DNA of 7,723 nucleotides from contig DMKG01000075.1 of the NCBI GenBank assembly GCA_003454415.1, positions 2,892-10,614 on the forward strand. Reading direction: 5' to 3'. Each line of letters starts with the position of its first letter. The stretch's first letter is position 1. The position numbers were made by a program, and so were the translations under genes. This DNA is from Alphaproteobacteria bacterium. Its GTDB lineage: Bacteria; Pseudomonadota; Alphaproteobacteria; UBA11222. The notes under the pieces were generated by a model that saw only the letters and a list, made by a program, of their open reading frames with translations, was not told where the DNA came from and searched no databases. Of this stretch, positions 1 through 6,077 are shown piece after piece.

Positions 1-50
1 CCGTCGCAGGATGCGAATTTCCAGACCGCGAGTTTCGGTTTGTGAGTCAT
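1..50 (-). CDS. hydD: [NiFe]-hydrogenase (group 3b, sulfhydrogenase type) delta/small subunit, N-terminal fragment
   Basis: Only the start of this gene is in the window; it continues past the left edge. An ATG at 50-48 opens a frame reading MTHKPKLAVWKFASCDG. The Lys-Pro-Lys-Leu-Ala-Val start followed by a Ser-Cys-Asp-Gly motif is typical of small subunits of group 3b/3d hydrogenases, where this Cys begins the ligand set of the proximal 4Fe-4S cluster. The start overlaps the stop of the gamma-subunit gene by one base (TGATG), which suggests translational coupling. The protein should carry electrons between the NiFe site of the large subunit and the diaphorase subunits. The identification rests on 16 residues plus operon position, but both agree. 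The hydD name follows Pyrococcus sulfhydrogenase usage. Confidence 0.8.
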   Translation of the reverse strand, partial: MTHKPKLAVWKFASCD

Positions 51-895
51 CACACTTCTCTTATCTTGAATAACCGTTCGACGCGGTCGAATGAGAACAC
101 CGGCCCGTCGGCGCAGATGAAGAACGGCCCGTACTGGCAGCGGCCGCACATTCTGACCGCGCATTTCATGTTGCGTTCCATCGATACATGAATGTTTTCG
201 GCCGCAACGCCCAGATCGAGCAGCGCATAGGCCGAAAAACGCATCATGATCTCGGGCCCGCAAATCAGCGCGGATGTCCTGGCCGGATCGATATTGCGGC
301 CTTTCAGCAATTCGGTGACGACGCCGACTTTTCCCGGCCATTCTCGACCGGCGGTATCGACTGTCACGTCCACGTCGATCAACGCCTCTTCTCGCCAGTC
401 CGCAAGCTCCTGCGGGAAAACGATGCTTTGCGGCTGGCGTCCGCCATAGAGAAGCGCGACGTCGCCGTAATCGCCGCGATCATACAGCATGCGATAGATC
501 GATGGCCGCAAAGGGGCGAGACCGAGGCCGCCCGCCATGACAATCACATCGCGCCCTTTAATGTCCCCGACCGGCCAAGCGCTGCCGAACGGGCCGCGCA
601 GGCCGATGACGCCGCCCGGCTTAACGGCGCACAAGGCCTTCGTCACAGAACCGACGGCCATGACGGTGAAGGTGAGCTCTCCTGATTTCGCAGGATCGCC
701 GCTGACCGAGATCGGCACTTCACCGTGGCCGAAAACGTAGATCATAAAGAACTGCCCCGGCGCGAACGCGGCGCCGCTCCCGTCGCCGTCCGGCTCGACG
801 CGCAAGGTCATGCAGCCGGGAATTTCCTCCGCAATTTCCAGCACGCGGAAGGCATGCGGATGCATCGGCGAGTACATTTCAGCCCGAGGCTGCAT
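50..895 (-). CDS. hydG: [NiFe]-hydrogenase gamma subunit, FAD/NAD(P)-binding diaphorase with 2Fe-2S cluster
   Basis: This 281-residue protein has the ferredoxin-NADP reductase fold of sulfhydrogenase gamma and dihydroorotate dehydrogenase electron-transfer subunits. In order it shows an N-terminal FAD-binding barrel (about residues 14-105, with APGQFF at 45-50 and PISVSG at 61-66), a dinucleotide-binding domain (VMAGGLGLAPLRP near 119-131, ICGPEIMM at 211-218), and a C-terminal cysteine set C245-x4-C250-x2-C253-x7-C261 that should bind a 2Fe-2S cluster. It would pass electrons between NAD(P)(H) and the FeS subunits of a cytoplasmic hydrogenase. The ATG at 895 has a good Shine-Dalgarno sequence (GGGAGG at 908-903, 7 nt away), which supports this start over Met7. 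It overlaps the end of the upstream gene by 17 bp and the start of the delta subunit by 1 bp. The symbol is the sulfhydrogenase one, not the unrelated [FeFe]-hydrogenase maturase HydG. Confidence 0.9.
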   Translation of the reverse strand: MQPRAEMYSPMHPHAFRVLEIAEEIPGCMTLRVEPDGDGSGAAFAPGQFFMIYVFGHGEVPISVSGDPAKSGELTFTVMAVGSVTKALCAVKPGGVIGLRGPFGSAWPVGDIKGRDVIVMAGGLGLAPLRPSIYRMLYDRGDYGDVALLYGGRQPQSIVFPQELADWREEALIDVDVTVDTAGREWPGKVGVVTELLKGRNIDPARTSALICGPEIMMRFSAYALLDLGVAAENIHVSMERNMKCAVRMCGRCQYGPFFICADGPVFSFDRVERLFKIREV

Positions 896-1370
896 CCGCC
901 GGCCTCCCGTTTGCGTAAACGTCCAGCATCTGTCGCCGCGTTGCTTGCAGGCGGTCGAGCATGACCTGCGCGAATCGCTTCATGAGCTGGTATCCCAGCT
1001 CGTGATCGGCCTCCGCCTTGCCACGCAAGCATTCACCATTGAGCGCAATGGCGGATACATCCGTCAGAGCCAGCGAATCGAAACTATTACTATGCGGCGG
1101 GAACAGCCACGAATAGCCGGTGATCCCGCCTGCGCCGATGCGCGCAACCGAAAGAGGACCTGCCGCCGGGACATCGCTTTCAATCGCAACGTCCCCACTG
1201 CGGATCAGATAAAATGTGTCCGCCGCGTCTCCTTCACGCAGAAGAAATTCACCAGGCTTGAAATGCGCAAGCCTGCCACAACCCGCCATTGTTTCCAGAT
1301 GTTCCTCTGACATCCCATCGAAGAACGGGTTTTCAGCGAGTAGAGTGTGAATATTCTTGATACTAACCAT
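879..1370 (-). CDS. Stand-alone cyclic-nucleotide-binding-fold protein in the hydrogenase operon
   Basis: The 163-residue product is a single Crp/Fnr-type sensor domain. Residues 8-30 match the entry helix ([20 protein letters not shown]). Residues 36-63 form the typical beta-roll ([12 protein letters not shown], then [11 protein letters not shown]). A long helix follows at about 120-150. There is no helix-turn-helix after it, so it is not a complete transcription factor of the Crp/Fnr kind. The segment that should be the phosphate-binding cassette (about 82-96, [12 protein letters not shown]) lacks the usual Gly-Glu and Arg residues that hold cyclic nucleotide phosphate, so a different ligand, or none, is likely. 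The start at 1370 has AAGGA at 1383-1379. The gene overlaps the beta-subunit gene by 8 bp and the gamma gene by 17 bp, so it is made together with the enzyme. An accessory or allosteric role is inference. Confidence 0.85.
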   Translation of the reverse strand: MVSIKNIHTLLAENPFFDGMSEEHLETMAGCGRLAHFKPGEFLLREGDAADTFYLIRSGDVAIESDVPAAGPLSVARIGAGGITGYSWLFPPHSNSFDSLALTDVSAIALNGECLRGKAEADHELGYQLMKRFAQVMLDRLQATRRQMLDVYANGRPADAASG

Positions 1371-2508
1371 TGGCGATGTCCTTTTGGTTTTCGCTGTCTC
1401 GGATCAGCCGAACTTCCTCGGTGAGATCGATGCCGACCGGGCACCATGTGATGCAGCGACCACATCCAACACAGCCTGATGCGCCAAACTGGTCCAACCA
1501 TGCCGCGAGCTTGTGGGTTAGCCATTGCCGGTAGCGGGAGCGGACCGTCTTCCGCGCACTGCCGCCGTGAATGTAGGAAAAATCCATCGTGAAACAGGAA
1601 TCCCATTCTCGCCAACGTTCGGCATGGTCCCCGGTAAGATCGGTCACGTCCTCGACTTTCGAACAGAAACAGGTCGGGCAGGCCATGGTGCAGTTGCCGC
1701 AGGCAAGGCAGCGCTTTTCAAGCTCATCCCATCGTTCATTGCCGTAATTGCGGTAGAGCAACTCCTTGATATCTGAAATGTCGATCTTGCGCCCCATCTG
1801 TTCCACGGCGCGTTTTGTGCATTTTTCCGCGGCGGTAATATTTTCGCCGCCCGCTTCCGTGTGCGGGATTTCGGCAAGCAGGGAGAAACCCTTCGCGCTG
1901 CCGGGCTCGGCAACAAAATAATGGTCGTCGCCCTCCAGTATCTCGGTCAGGGAGAGGTCGTAGCCGCTTTCCGCGCGCGGCCCGGTATTCATTGAGGTGC
2001 AAAAACAGGTCTTTGCCGCCTGTCCGCAATTGACGACAATGATCAACGCTTGATCGCGGCGGCCGGCATAGAGCGGATCCGGATGGTGTTCATTCATGAA
2101 CACCTTGTCCTGCACCTGTATTGCGTGCAGGTCACAGGAGCGCACGCCTATGAACGCAAAGGGTTTTTGCGTGTCTTCCGCTTCCTTGAGCGTGAAACCG
2201 CCATCATCCGTCTTCTTGCCTTCCCAGAGTTTCGACCGTGGCGGGAACAGGTATTTTTTCCACGAATGCGGACCATTGTTGAAACCGAATAACGCGCTAT
2301 CGTCGCGTCGTTTCAGGCGGTAGGTCCCGGCATCCTGGTCTTCGGTCCAGCCTTCGGGCAAATCCTGAACGCTGCGCAACTCGTCATAAACGATCACGCC
2401 TTCGCGCACCGTGGGTCCCACAGGCATATAGCCGCGAGCAATAACCACATCGAACAACGCTTGCAGGTCGCAACGTTTAATAATGAATGTCTTGTCCGCC
2501 TTAATCAT
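1363..2508 (-). CDS. hydB: [NiFe]-hydrogenase beta subunit, 4Fe-4S dicluster protein
   Basis: This is the first gene of the visible hydrogenase operon, 381 residues. The N-terminal two thirds match sulfhydrogenase beta subunits, with a [10 protein letters not shown] segment at 121-130 and a second Cys-rich patch [11 protein letters not shown] at 160-170. The C-terminus carries two ferredoxin-type cluster motifs: C267-x2-C270-x2-C273-x3-C277 (with further Cys280 and Cys282) and C346-x2-C349-x2-C352-x3-C356, the latter closed by Pro. It should bridge electrons between the gamma diaphorase and the small subunit in the cytoplasm; no signal peptide or membrane segment is visible. The ATG at 2508 has only a weak ribosome site (GAAAGGG, about 11 nt upstream), yet the N-terminus aligns with what I know of the family. 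The stop lies inside the next gene (8-bp overlap). Confidence 0.9.
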   Translation of the reverse strand: MIKADKTFIIKRCDLQALFDVVIARGYMPVGPTVREGVIVYDELRSVQDLPEGWTEDQDAGTYRLKRRDDSALFGFNNGPHSWKKYLFPPRSKLWEGKKTDDGGFTLKEAEDTQKPFAFIGVRSCDLHAIQVQDKVFMNEHHPDPLYAGRRDQALIIVVNCGQAAKTCFCTSMNTGPRAESGYDLSLTEILEGDDHYFVAEPGSAKGFSLLAEIPHTEAGGENITAAEKCTKRAVEQMGRKIDISDIKELLYRNYGNERWDELEKRCLACGNCTMACPTCFCSKVEDVTDLTGDHAERWREWDSCFTMDFSYIHGGSARKTVRSRYRQWLTHKLAAWLDQFGASGCVGCGRCITWCPVGIDLTEEVRLIRDSENQKDIANG

Positions 2509-2583
2509 GTACGCATTCGCCCTTTCAGCGATTCAGGATGTCTCACCACTTCCTCCACGCTTCTATCAGCAGGGAATGCCTAA

Positions 2584-2601
2584 CTGGAGAAACAGCTCCA
2601 G
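2584..2601. other. Perfect hairpin in the hydrogenase leader
   Basis: CTGGAG (2584-2589) and CTCCAG (2596-2601) are exact reverse complements around a 6-nt loop. The structure lies about 80 nt upstream of the hydB start, within the probable 5' untranslated leader. There is no T run, so it is not a classical terminator. A role in transcript stability or regulator binding is possible but not shown. Confidence 0.35.
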
Positions 2602-2837
2602 CATCAATTTTGCCTGAAGGCGCCCCCTTTTGATCGACAATTACGAAAAAGGCTTGTCAAGTTTGTTCCGCCATCATCTTGTGGAATGCGAAACTCCAGA
2701 GGGTATTCGCTGCTGAACAAATAAATCAAAAAATGATACCCATTTCCAACCAACAAACCAAAATAAATCGACAACATACAAGTATTCTTAAGATTATATT
2801 GTTATGAGATAGGCGATCTATTTTGAAAACATTTTCA
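2602..2837. other. AT-rich intergenic stretch, no gene recognised
   Basis: No reading frame here has a plausible start, ribosome site or family resemblance. The sequence from about 2640 to 2840 is clearly richer in A and T than the flanking genes. It probably serves as the upstream region of the hydrogenase operon and as the spacer after a minus-strand terminator. Confidence 0.5.
2632..2660 (-). promoter_or_regulatory. Candidate sigma70-type promoter for the hydrogenase operon
   Basis: On the minus strand TTGACA occurs at 2660-2655, an exact -35 hexamer about 150 nt upstream of hydB. At a 17-nt spacing the -10 region (TCGATC, 2637-2632) is poor, as is often seen in alphaproteobacterial or activator-dependent promoters. 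An ATCAA half-site lies next to it (2634-2630) and matches one half of an FNR-type box, but the other half does not match. The call rests on the -35 element and position only. Confidence 0.3.
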
Positions 2838-2873
2838 ATAAAAAGGGCGCAGTTGTGGCGACGTAACGCCCTT
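2838..2873 (-). terminator. Rho-independent terminator-like hairpin, minus strand
   Basis: AAGGGCG (2843-2849) and CGCCCTT (2867-2873) form a perfect 7-bp stem around a 17-nt loop. Read on the minus strand, the stem runs into five T residues (2844-2840). This is a standard intrinsic terminator layout and would end a minus-strand transcript coming from the now degenerate region at 2874-3351. It also insulates the hydrogenase promoter downstream of it. Confidence 0.5.
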
Positions 2874-3191
2874 GCTTCATTTCCCTCGCATCCTGGGTGA
2901 TCGGTTGAGCGAACGGCGCATATGCCCGGCGTGCGCGTTGGGGAGTCGCTCAGCCGTAACGTCACGCCACAATCGTGCGGGACTTGACCATCAGTTTGGG
3001 GCGGCCCTGCTCCCCGTCCAACCCATTTATACCGCACGGGCTGTCCCAGACGCCTCTTGCCGCCACCTTCCAGACCCAACGGGTGGGATCAAGCCTCCGG
3101 CCATTTGCCGTAAGCGTCTTGCTTGTTTTGGTTCTTGCGCTTCGGCCTTCGCACGTTGATCGCAGACGCATCGAGCGTCGTGGCGATGTGC
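2874..3191. other. Unrecognised GC-rich sequence with no convincing gene
   Basis: Overlapping open frames exist on both strands, as expected by chance in GC-rich DNA. None has a family signature, a good start or a ribosome site that I can defend. The stretch lies between a terminator-like hairpin and a truncated ZIP transporter fragment. It is most simply read as rearranged or decayed gene sequence on the minus strand. An imperfect inverted repeat links 2853-2870 with 2955-2974 (GTTACGTC/GCCACAA against GTAACGTCACGCCACAA). Confidence 0.4.
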
Positions 3192-3351
3192 GAAGCCACC
3201 GCGGATTAACAAGAGATAGGTGACGATACCTTCGGGGAAACTCATGCAGCACCATCCCGATGGCGGCCAATATGCCCGTGAAAGTGCTGTAAGTGAAGGT
3301 GATGGAGTAGATCGCGCCGTCGATGAAAGCTGTCAAGAAATTGACTTCCAT
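3192..3351 (-). pseudogene. ZIP-family metal transporter, internal fragment, frameshifted
   Basis: From 3351 the minus strand reads FLTAFIDGAIYSITFTYS, then GILAAIGMVLHEFP. In another frame it continues PEGIVTYLLLIRGGF down to 3192. Joined, this gives two adjacent transmembrane helices with the FxDG and HExPEG metal-site motifs of ZIP (zinc/iron permease) transporters. The two halves are separated by an extra base in the TTTCCCC run (plus-strand 3234-3240). The usual N-terminal helices are absent upstream, and after GGF the resemblance stops abruptly, so only about 50 of some 250-300 residues remain. This is a non-functional relic, and the break at 3192 marks a rearrangement junction. Confidence 0.65.
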
Positions 3352-3372
3352 TCGAACTCCCAGGCAGAATAA

Positions 3373-3396
3373 GGAACCTAAAGTACACCATGCGTT
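3373..3396 (+). promoter_or_regulatory. Candidate EcfG (general stress response) promoter
   Basis: GGAAC at 3373-3377 is followed after 15 nt by CGTT at 3393-3396. The alphaproteobacterial EcfG sigma factor recognises GGAAC, about 16-17 nt, then CGTT, so the spacing here is one base short on the strictest definition (16 nt to GTT). It points towards the stress/ferritin operon starting at 3544, with a leader of about 140 nt. The gene content (stress protein, iron-handling proteins) suits this regulator. No clear sigma70 promoter was seen closer to the gene. Confidence 0.4.
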
Positions 3397-3485
3397 TCCA
3401 ACACTGGGTTTTCAGGCCAATATTTCCTAGCCTTATATTGAGATTTTGGCAGAATAATACCTCATCGTTTGATGGAGAGGCACAT

Positions 3486-3509
3486 GAGGCAAGTCCAATT
3501 GTTCGCCTC
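3486..3509 (+). other. Leader stem-loop upstream of the stress operon
   Basis: GAGGC (3486-3490) pairs with GCCTC (3505-3509). A second copy of the same left arm, AGAGGC at 3476-3481, can compete for GCCTCT at 3505-3510. Two alternative pairings in a leader could be regulatory, but the stems are short and the ribosome site (AAGGAG at 3533-3538) is not sequestered by either one. Confidence 0.2.
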
Positions 3510-3543
3510 TGGAGACAAGAAATAAAAATCGCAAGGAGAAATC

Positions 3544-4095
3544 ATGAAGCGTGATGTGGACAAAAAGCCTGTTCGTGAGGCGGTTGCTGTTTTCGAGACA
3601 GCAGAGACATTGCAGGCAGCCATTGACGAGCTGCTGATCTCGGGTTTCAACCGCGCGGAACTGAGCCTTCTTGCCGGTGAGCACGCCGTGGAGGAAAAAC
3701 TGGGACATCATTACACAAAAGTCGAAGAGCTTGAAGACGATCCAGACGTGCCCACAGCGGCTTTCGTGTCGCCCGAATCAATTGGTGATGCCGAGGGTGC
3801 ATTGATCGGGGGACCGATGTATATCGCTGCCTGCACTGCTGCTGGCATAGCAGTCGCAGTCGGTGGTCCGCTTACCACCGTAATCACTGCGGGCGCGCTT
3901 GCCGGTGGAGCCGGAGCGGTAATTGGTGGTGTGCTTGCCTCGATGGTTGGCAAACATCATGCTGATTACCTGCACGAGCAACTGGAGCATGGCGGACTGC
4001 TCCTTTGGGTCCGAACGGTGGATAGAGAACATGAGAAACGGGCGACGGATATCCTGTCGAAACATTCGGCCCACGACGTTCACGTCCACGGCTAA
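3544..4095 (+). CDS. Gly-rich general-stress-type protein with His-rich tail
   Basis: The 183-residue product begins with a small alpha/beta domain (residues 10-60, with VAVFETAETLQAAIDEL and SGFNRAELSLL) resembling the N-terminal fold of YflT/GS17M-type general stress proteins. A hydrophobic Gly/Ala-rich segment follows (about 86-136, TAGALAGGAGAVIGGVLASM), long enough for two membrane-inserting or glycine-zipper helices. The C-terminal part ends in a histidine cluster (SAHDVHVHG, 175-183), which could bind metal. A strong AAGGAG lies at 3533-3538, 5 nt from the ATG. It is the first gene of a three-gene plus-strand operon with two ferritin-like proteins, 48 nt before the next start. The biochemical function of this family is not known to me; a role in oxidative or metal stress is inferred from context. 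Confidence 0.8.
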   Translation: MKRDVDKKPVREAVAVFETAETLQAAIDELLISGFNRAELSLLAGEHAVEEKLGHHYTKVEELEDDPDVPTAAFVSPESIGDAEGALIGGPMYIAACTAAGIAVAVGGPLTTVITAGALAGGAGAVIGGVLASMVGKHHADYLHEQLEHGGLLLWVRTVDREHEKRATDILSKHSAHDVHVHG

Positions 4096-4143
4096 TTCCG
4101 ATCTGTGGTGACAGCGAATTGATACAGAAAGAAGGAGAGACTG

Positions 4144-4452
4144 ATGTCGAGTGAAGGACTGCACGCCCCGCGCGAACGCCTGAGCAAGGAAACGCTTACG
4201 ATGCACCAGGCGATTGTCTCGCTGATTGAAGAGCTGGAAGCCGCTGACTGGTATCGTCAGAGAGCCGATGATTGTGAAGACGAAGCCCTCAAGAACGTGC
4301 TTCTTCACAATATGCGCGAAGAAATCGAGCATGCCTCGATGCTGATAGAGTGGCTGCGCCGCAACAACGAGGATTTCGAACGGGAATTGAAGGAATATCT
4401 CTTTTCAAAGCGCGACATTGCCGCGCATGAACAAGAAACGAAACATGACTGA
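4144..4452 (+). CDS. EncFtn-family ferritin-like protein lacking a cargo tail
   Basis: The 102-residue protein matches the encapsulated ferritin (EncFtn) family first characterised in Rhodospirillum rubrum. Two helices carry the ferroxidase motif: EELEAADWYRQR at 29-40 and HNMREEIEHASMLIEWLRR at 55-73. Glu30, Glu60 and His63 correspond to the iron-binding Glu32, Glu62 and His65 of the R. rubrum protein, with Trp36 and Tyr37 also kept. Such proteins form a diiron site only at a dimer interface and assemble as rings. The usual C-terminal extension with the encapsulin-targeting peptide is missing: the chain ends about 16 residues after LKEYLF with a charged tail. No encapsulin gene lies within the window. 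AAGGAG at 4132-4137 supports the ATG. The stop overlaps the next gene by 8 bp. The expected activity is Fe(II) oxidation, but storage without a shell is uncertain. Confidence 0.85.
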   Translation: MSSEGLHAPRERLSKETLTMHQAIVSLIEELEAADWYRQRADDCEDEALKNVLLHNMREEIEHASMLIEWLRRNNEDFERELKEYLFSKRDIAAHEQETKHD

Positions 4453-4849
4453 AGGAACTGTCGAAGCTCTGATTGAAGCGCTGGAAGACGAATACAGAGC
4501 GCGCGCAACCTACAGAAAGGTCATTGAAACCTTCGGTCCTGTCAGGCCCTTTATCAATATCGTCGAAGCGGAAGACCGGCACGCCTCAGCGTTGCTGCGT
4601 CAATTCGAACGACTTGATATACAGCCACCCGAAGATACCTGGGCCGGGCGTGTCGAAGCTCCCCCCTCCATCGCCGCAGCATGCGAAGCCGCCGTGGCTG
4701 CCGAGATTGAAAATGCCGCAATGTATGACCGGCTTCTGTCGGTCGTGGATGATCCTGCTGTTCGCAATGTTCTCCTGAACTTGCAGGATGCATCGCAGAA
4801 CCGGCACCTTCCGGCGTTTCAACGCTACCTCGAACGGTCACAAGGATAG
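4445..4849 (+). CDS. DUF2202-type ferritin-like protein
   Basis: Starting at the ATG at 4445 the protein has 134 residues and forms a four-helix bundle of the DUF2202/rubrerythrin-like kind. Candidate metal ligands are Glu16 (EDEYRARATY), the E43-x2-H46 motif (EAEDRHASALL), Glu87/Glu89 (AAEIENAAMYDRLL) and His121 (ASQNRHLPAF). The fourth helix has Gln118 where a ferritin-like site would have Glu, so the diiron site may be incomplete. The frame is open further upstream to a TTG at 4418, but that start has no ribosome site and 4445 fits the family's N-terminus better. The start overlaps the EncFtn gene by 8 bp, so the two are translationally coupled and probably work together, for example in iron oxidation or peroxide protection. 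It has no encapsulin cargo peptide at its C-terminus. Confidence 0.75.
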   Translation: MTEGTVEALIEALEDEYRARATYRKVIETFGPVRPFINIVEAEDRHASALLRQFERLDIQPPEDTWAGRVEAPPSIAAACEAAVAAEIENAAMYDRLLSVVDDPAVRNVLLNLQDASQNRHLPAFQRYLERSQG

Positions 4850-4853
4850 AATC

Positions 4854-4881
4854 AGCCAAGTCCCTTTCCGTGGAAATGGCT
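4854..4881 (+). terminator. Possible end-of-operon hairpin after the ferritin-like genes
   Basis: AGCCA (4854-4858) with TGGCT (4877-4881) and, inside it, TTTC(C) (4865-4869) with (G)GAAA (4872-4876) can form a bulged stem-loop four bases after the stop codon of the last ferritin-like gene. A T run is lacking, so it is at best a weak or Rho-assisted terminator or a 3'-end protecting structure. Confidence 0.3.
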
Positions 4882-5012
4882 CTCACAGATCACAAGAAAG
4901 CTGCTATCTGTTGTGCTGATCGGCGCCACCTGAAACCTGCTCAACTCCGCAACCTTCGCCTCAGCCTCCCGACGCTTCTCGCTGCTGAATGCAAACCGTG
5001 ACTGCTTGTCTA

Positions 5013-5037
5013 GAGTCTGTTTCACCTAATTTGAAGC
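5013..5037. repeat. IS630 left terminal inverted repeat
   Basis: This 25-bp end starts GAGTCTGTTTCACC and matches the reverse complement of 6037-6061 at about 20 of 25 positions, including the outer 11. The transposase stop codon (5028-5026) lies inside it. TA at 5011-5012 adjoins it. Confidence 0.85.
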
Positions 5038-5968
5038 ATATCCAGCATTTCTAAGGTAGTTGCGGCATTCCTGTTTTGTGAAGCAGTCGAGGAGTTTTCC
5101 GGCTCTCGCCCAAAGAGTTTCCGGAGATCGCTGCTTTGCCTTGCGCAGTAGGAGTTTGAGCTTGGCGAAGACTTGTTCGATCGGGTTAAGATCCGGGCTG
5201 TAGGGTGGCAGGAACAACAGCTTTGCTCCTGCGGTGCGGATAGCCTGACGGACCGCCTGGCTCTTGTGGCTACCAAGATTATCCATGATCACAACGTCGC
5301 CGGGTTTGAGGGTTGGCAGGAGGAACTGCTCGATATATGCGAGGAAGCTGACGCCATTGACCGGGCCATCAAAGACGCATGGGGCATCGATCCGGTCATA
5401 GCGCAGGGCGGCAATCAATGTCAGGGTTCGCCATTTGCCCTGTGGCGCTTTGGCTACCAGCTTATGGCCACGCGGCGACCAGCCCCGGATCGGGGTCATG
5501 TTGGTTTTTGTCCAGGTCTCGTCGATGAAGACAAGCCGCGCAGGATCAATCCGCCCCTGATACTTCTTCCACTGCGCCCGCCGTCTGGCGATCCTGGGCC
5601 GATCCTGCTCGGTGGCGAACAGCGTTTTTTTTAAAGCTGAAGCCAGCATCGCGCAACAGCCGCCAGACGGATACATGGCTGGCCACTACGCCGCGCTCGC
5701 GCAGTTCAACGACAAGCGCCCGTACCGTCAGATCGGGCATTGAAGCCAGGCGTCCCAATATCCACTCACGTTCCGGGGCCAGCAGTCGCGGCTGCTTGCG
5801 TCCCAACGGCTTCGCTCCGGCAGTTCCCGTCCTACGCAGCCGCTGCGACCACTTCACTGCACTTGCAACACTTACGCCAAACAGCTTCGCCGTCTCGCGG
5901 TTCGAACGGCCGTTCAACACCGAACAGGCATCCCGTTCGCGCAAATCATTCGAATAAGGTTTTGTCAT
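5026..5968 (-). CDS. IS630-family transposase, two frames joined at an A8 slippery run
   Basis: The first frame starts at ATG 5968 ([12 protein letters not shown]) and carries a helix-turn-helix (about residues 22-45, [19 protein letters not shown]) and a DNA-binding linker. It reads GFSFKK into a run of eight A residues (plus-strand T run 5625-5632). The family sequence then continues in the second frame as [12 protein letters not shown], which needs a net +1 shift; seven A residues would make it a single frame. The joined protein is 313 residues, normal for the family. The catalytic triad is complete: Asp149 (VFIDETW), Asp229 (VIMDNLGSH) and Glu264 ([12 protein letters not shown]), with the 34-residue D-E spacing of IS630. 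Programmed frameshifting or slippage on the A run is known in insertion sequences, so I regard it as potentially active; a simple disabling one-base insertion is the alternative. Confidence 0.88.
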
Positions 5969-6036
5969 CCATACTGGCCTCCTCATCCCAGCCAGTATCT
6001 TGAAACAGAACTCCAATGATTTGGGAATCCCTATTC

Positions 6037-6061
6037 GATTCAGATCAGAAGAAACAGACTC
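6037..6061. repeat. IS630 right terminal inverted repeat
   Basis: Read inward on the minus strand it starts GAGTCTGTTTCTTC, pairing with the repeat at 5013-5037. It is followed by the second TA target copy at 6062-6063. It lies about 70 bp upstream of the transposase start and should include or adjoin its promoter. Confidence 0.85.
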
Positions 6062-6077
6062 TAAAGAAGCTTCGGGA

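Larger units (their letters stand above)
5013..6061 (-). mobile_element. IS630-family insertion sequence, complete
   Basis: The element is 1049 bp. Its ends are inverted repeats beginning GAGTCTGTTTC on both sides (11 bp exact, about 20 of 25 overall). It is flanked by TA at 5011-5012 and 6062-6063, the target duplication typical of IS630/Tc1-mariner elements. It carries one transposase on the minus strand, spread over two frames. It lies between the 3' ends of the convergent stress operon and the speDE genes, a place where insertion does little harm. Intact ends, intact target duplication and complete catalytic residues point to a fairly recent insertion. Confidence 0.93.

Noticed and set aside
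188..685. 165-codon plus-strand frame opposite the gamma subunit
   Set aside because: It is the antisense shadow of a well-supported gene and has no family features.
2630..2643. FNR/CRP-type palindrome TTGAT-N4-AATTA upstream of the hydrogenase operon
   Set aside because: Only one half-site matches; the other half agrees at just two of five positions.
2643..2671. GGAAC followed by CGTA on the minus strand upstream of hydB, as an EcfG promoter
   Set aside because: The spacing is 19 nt and the -10 element is CGTA, not CGTT; both depart from the consensus.
2726..3079. 117-codon open frame on the minus strand
   Set aside because: It runs through the terminator-like hairpin and AT-rich spacer, has no ribosome site and no recognisable family; it is likely chance.
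4418..4444. TTG start extending the DUF2202-type gene by nine codons
   Set aside because: There is no ribosome site before it and the added residues are not family-like; the ATG at 4445 is preferred.
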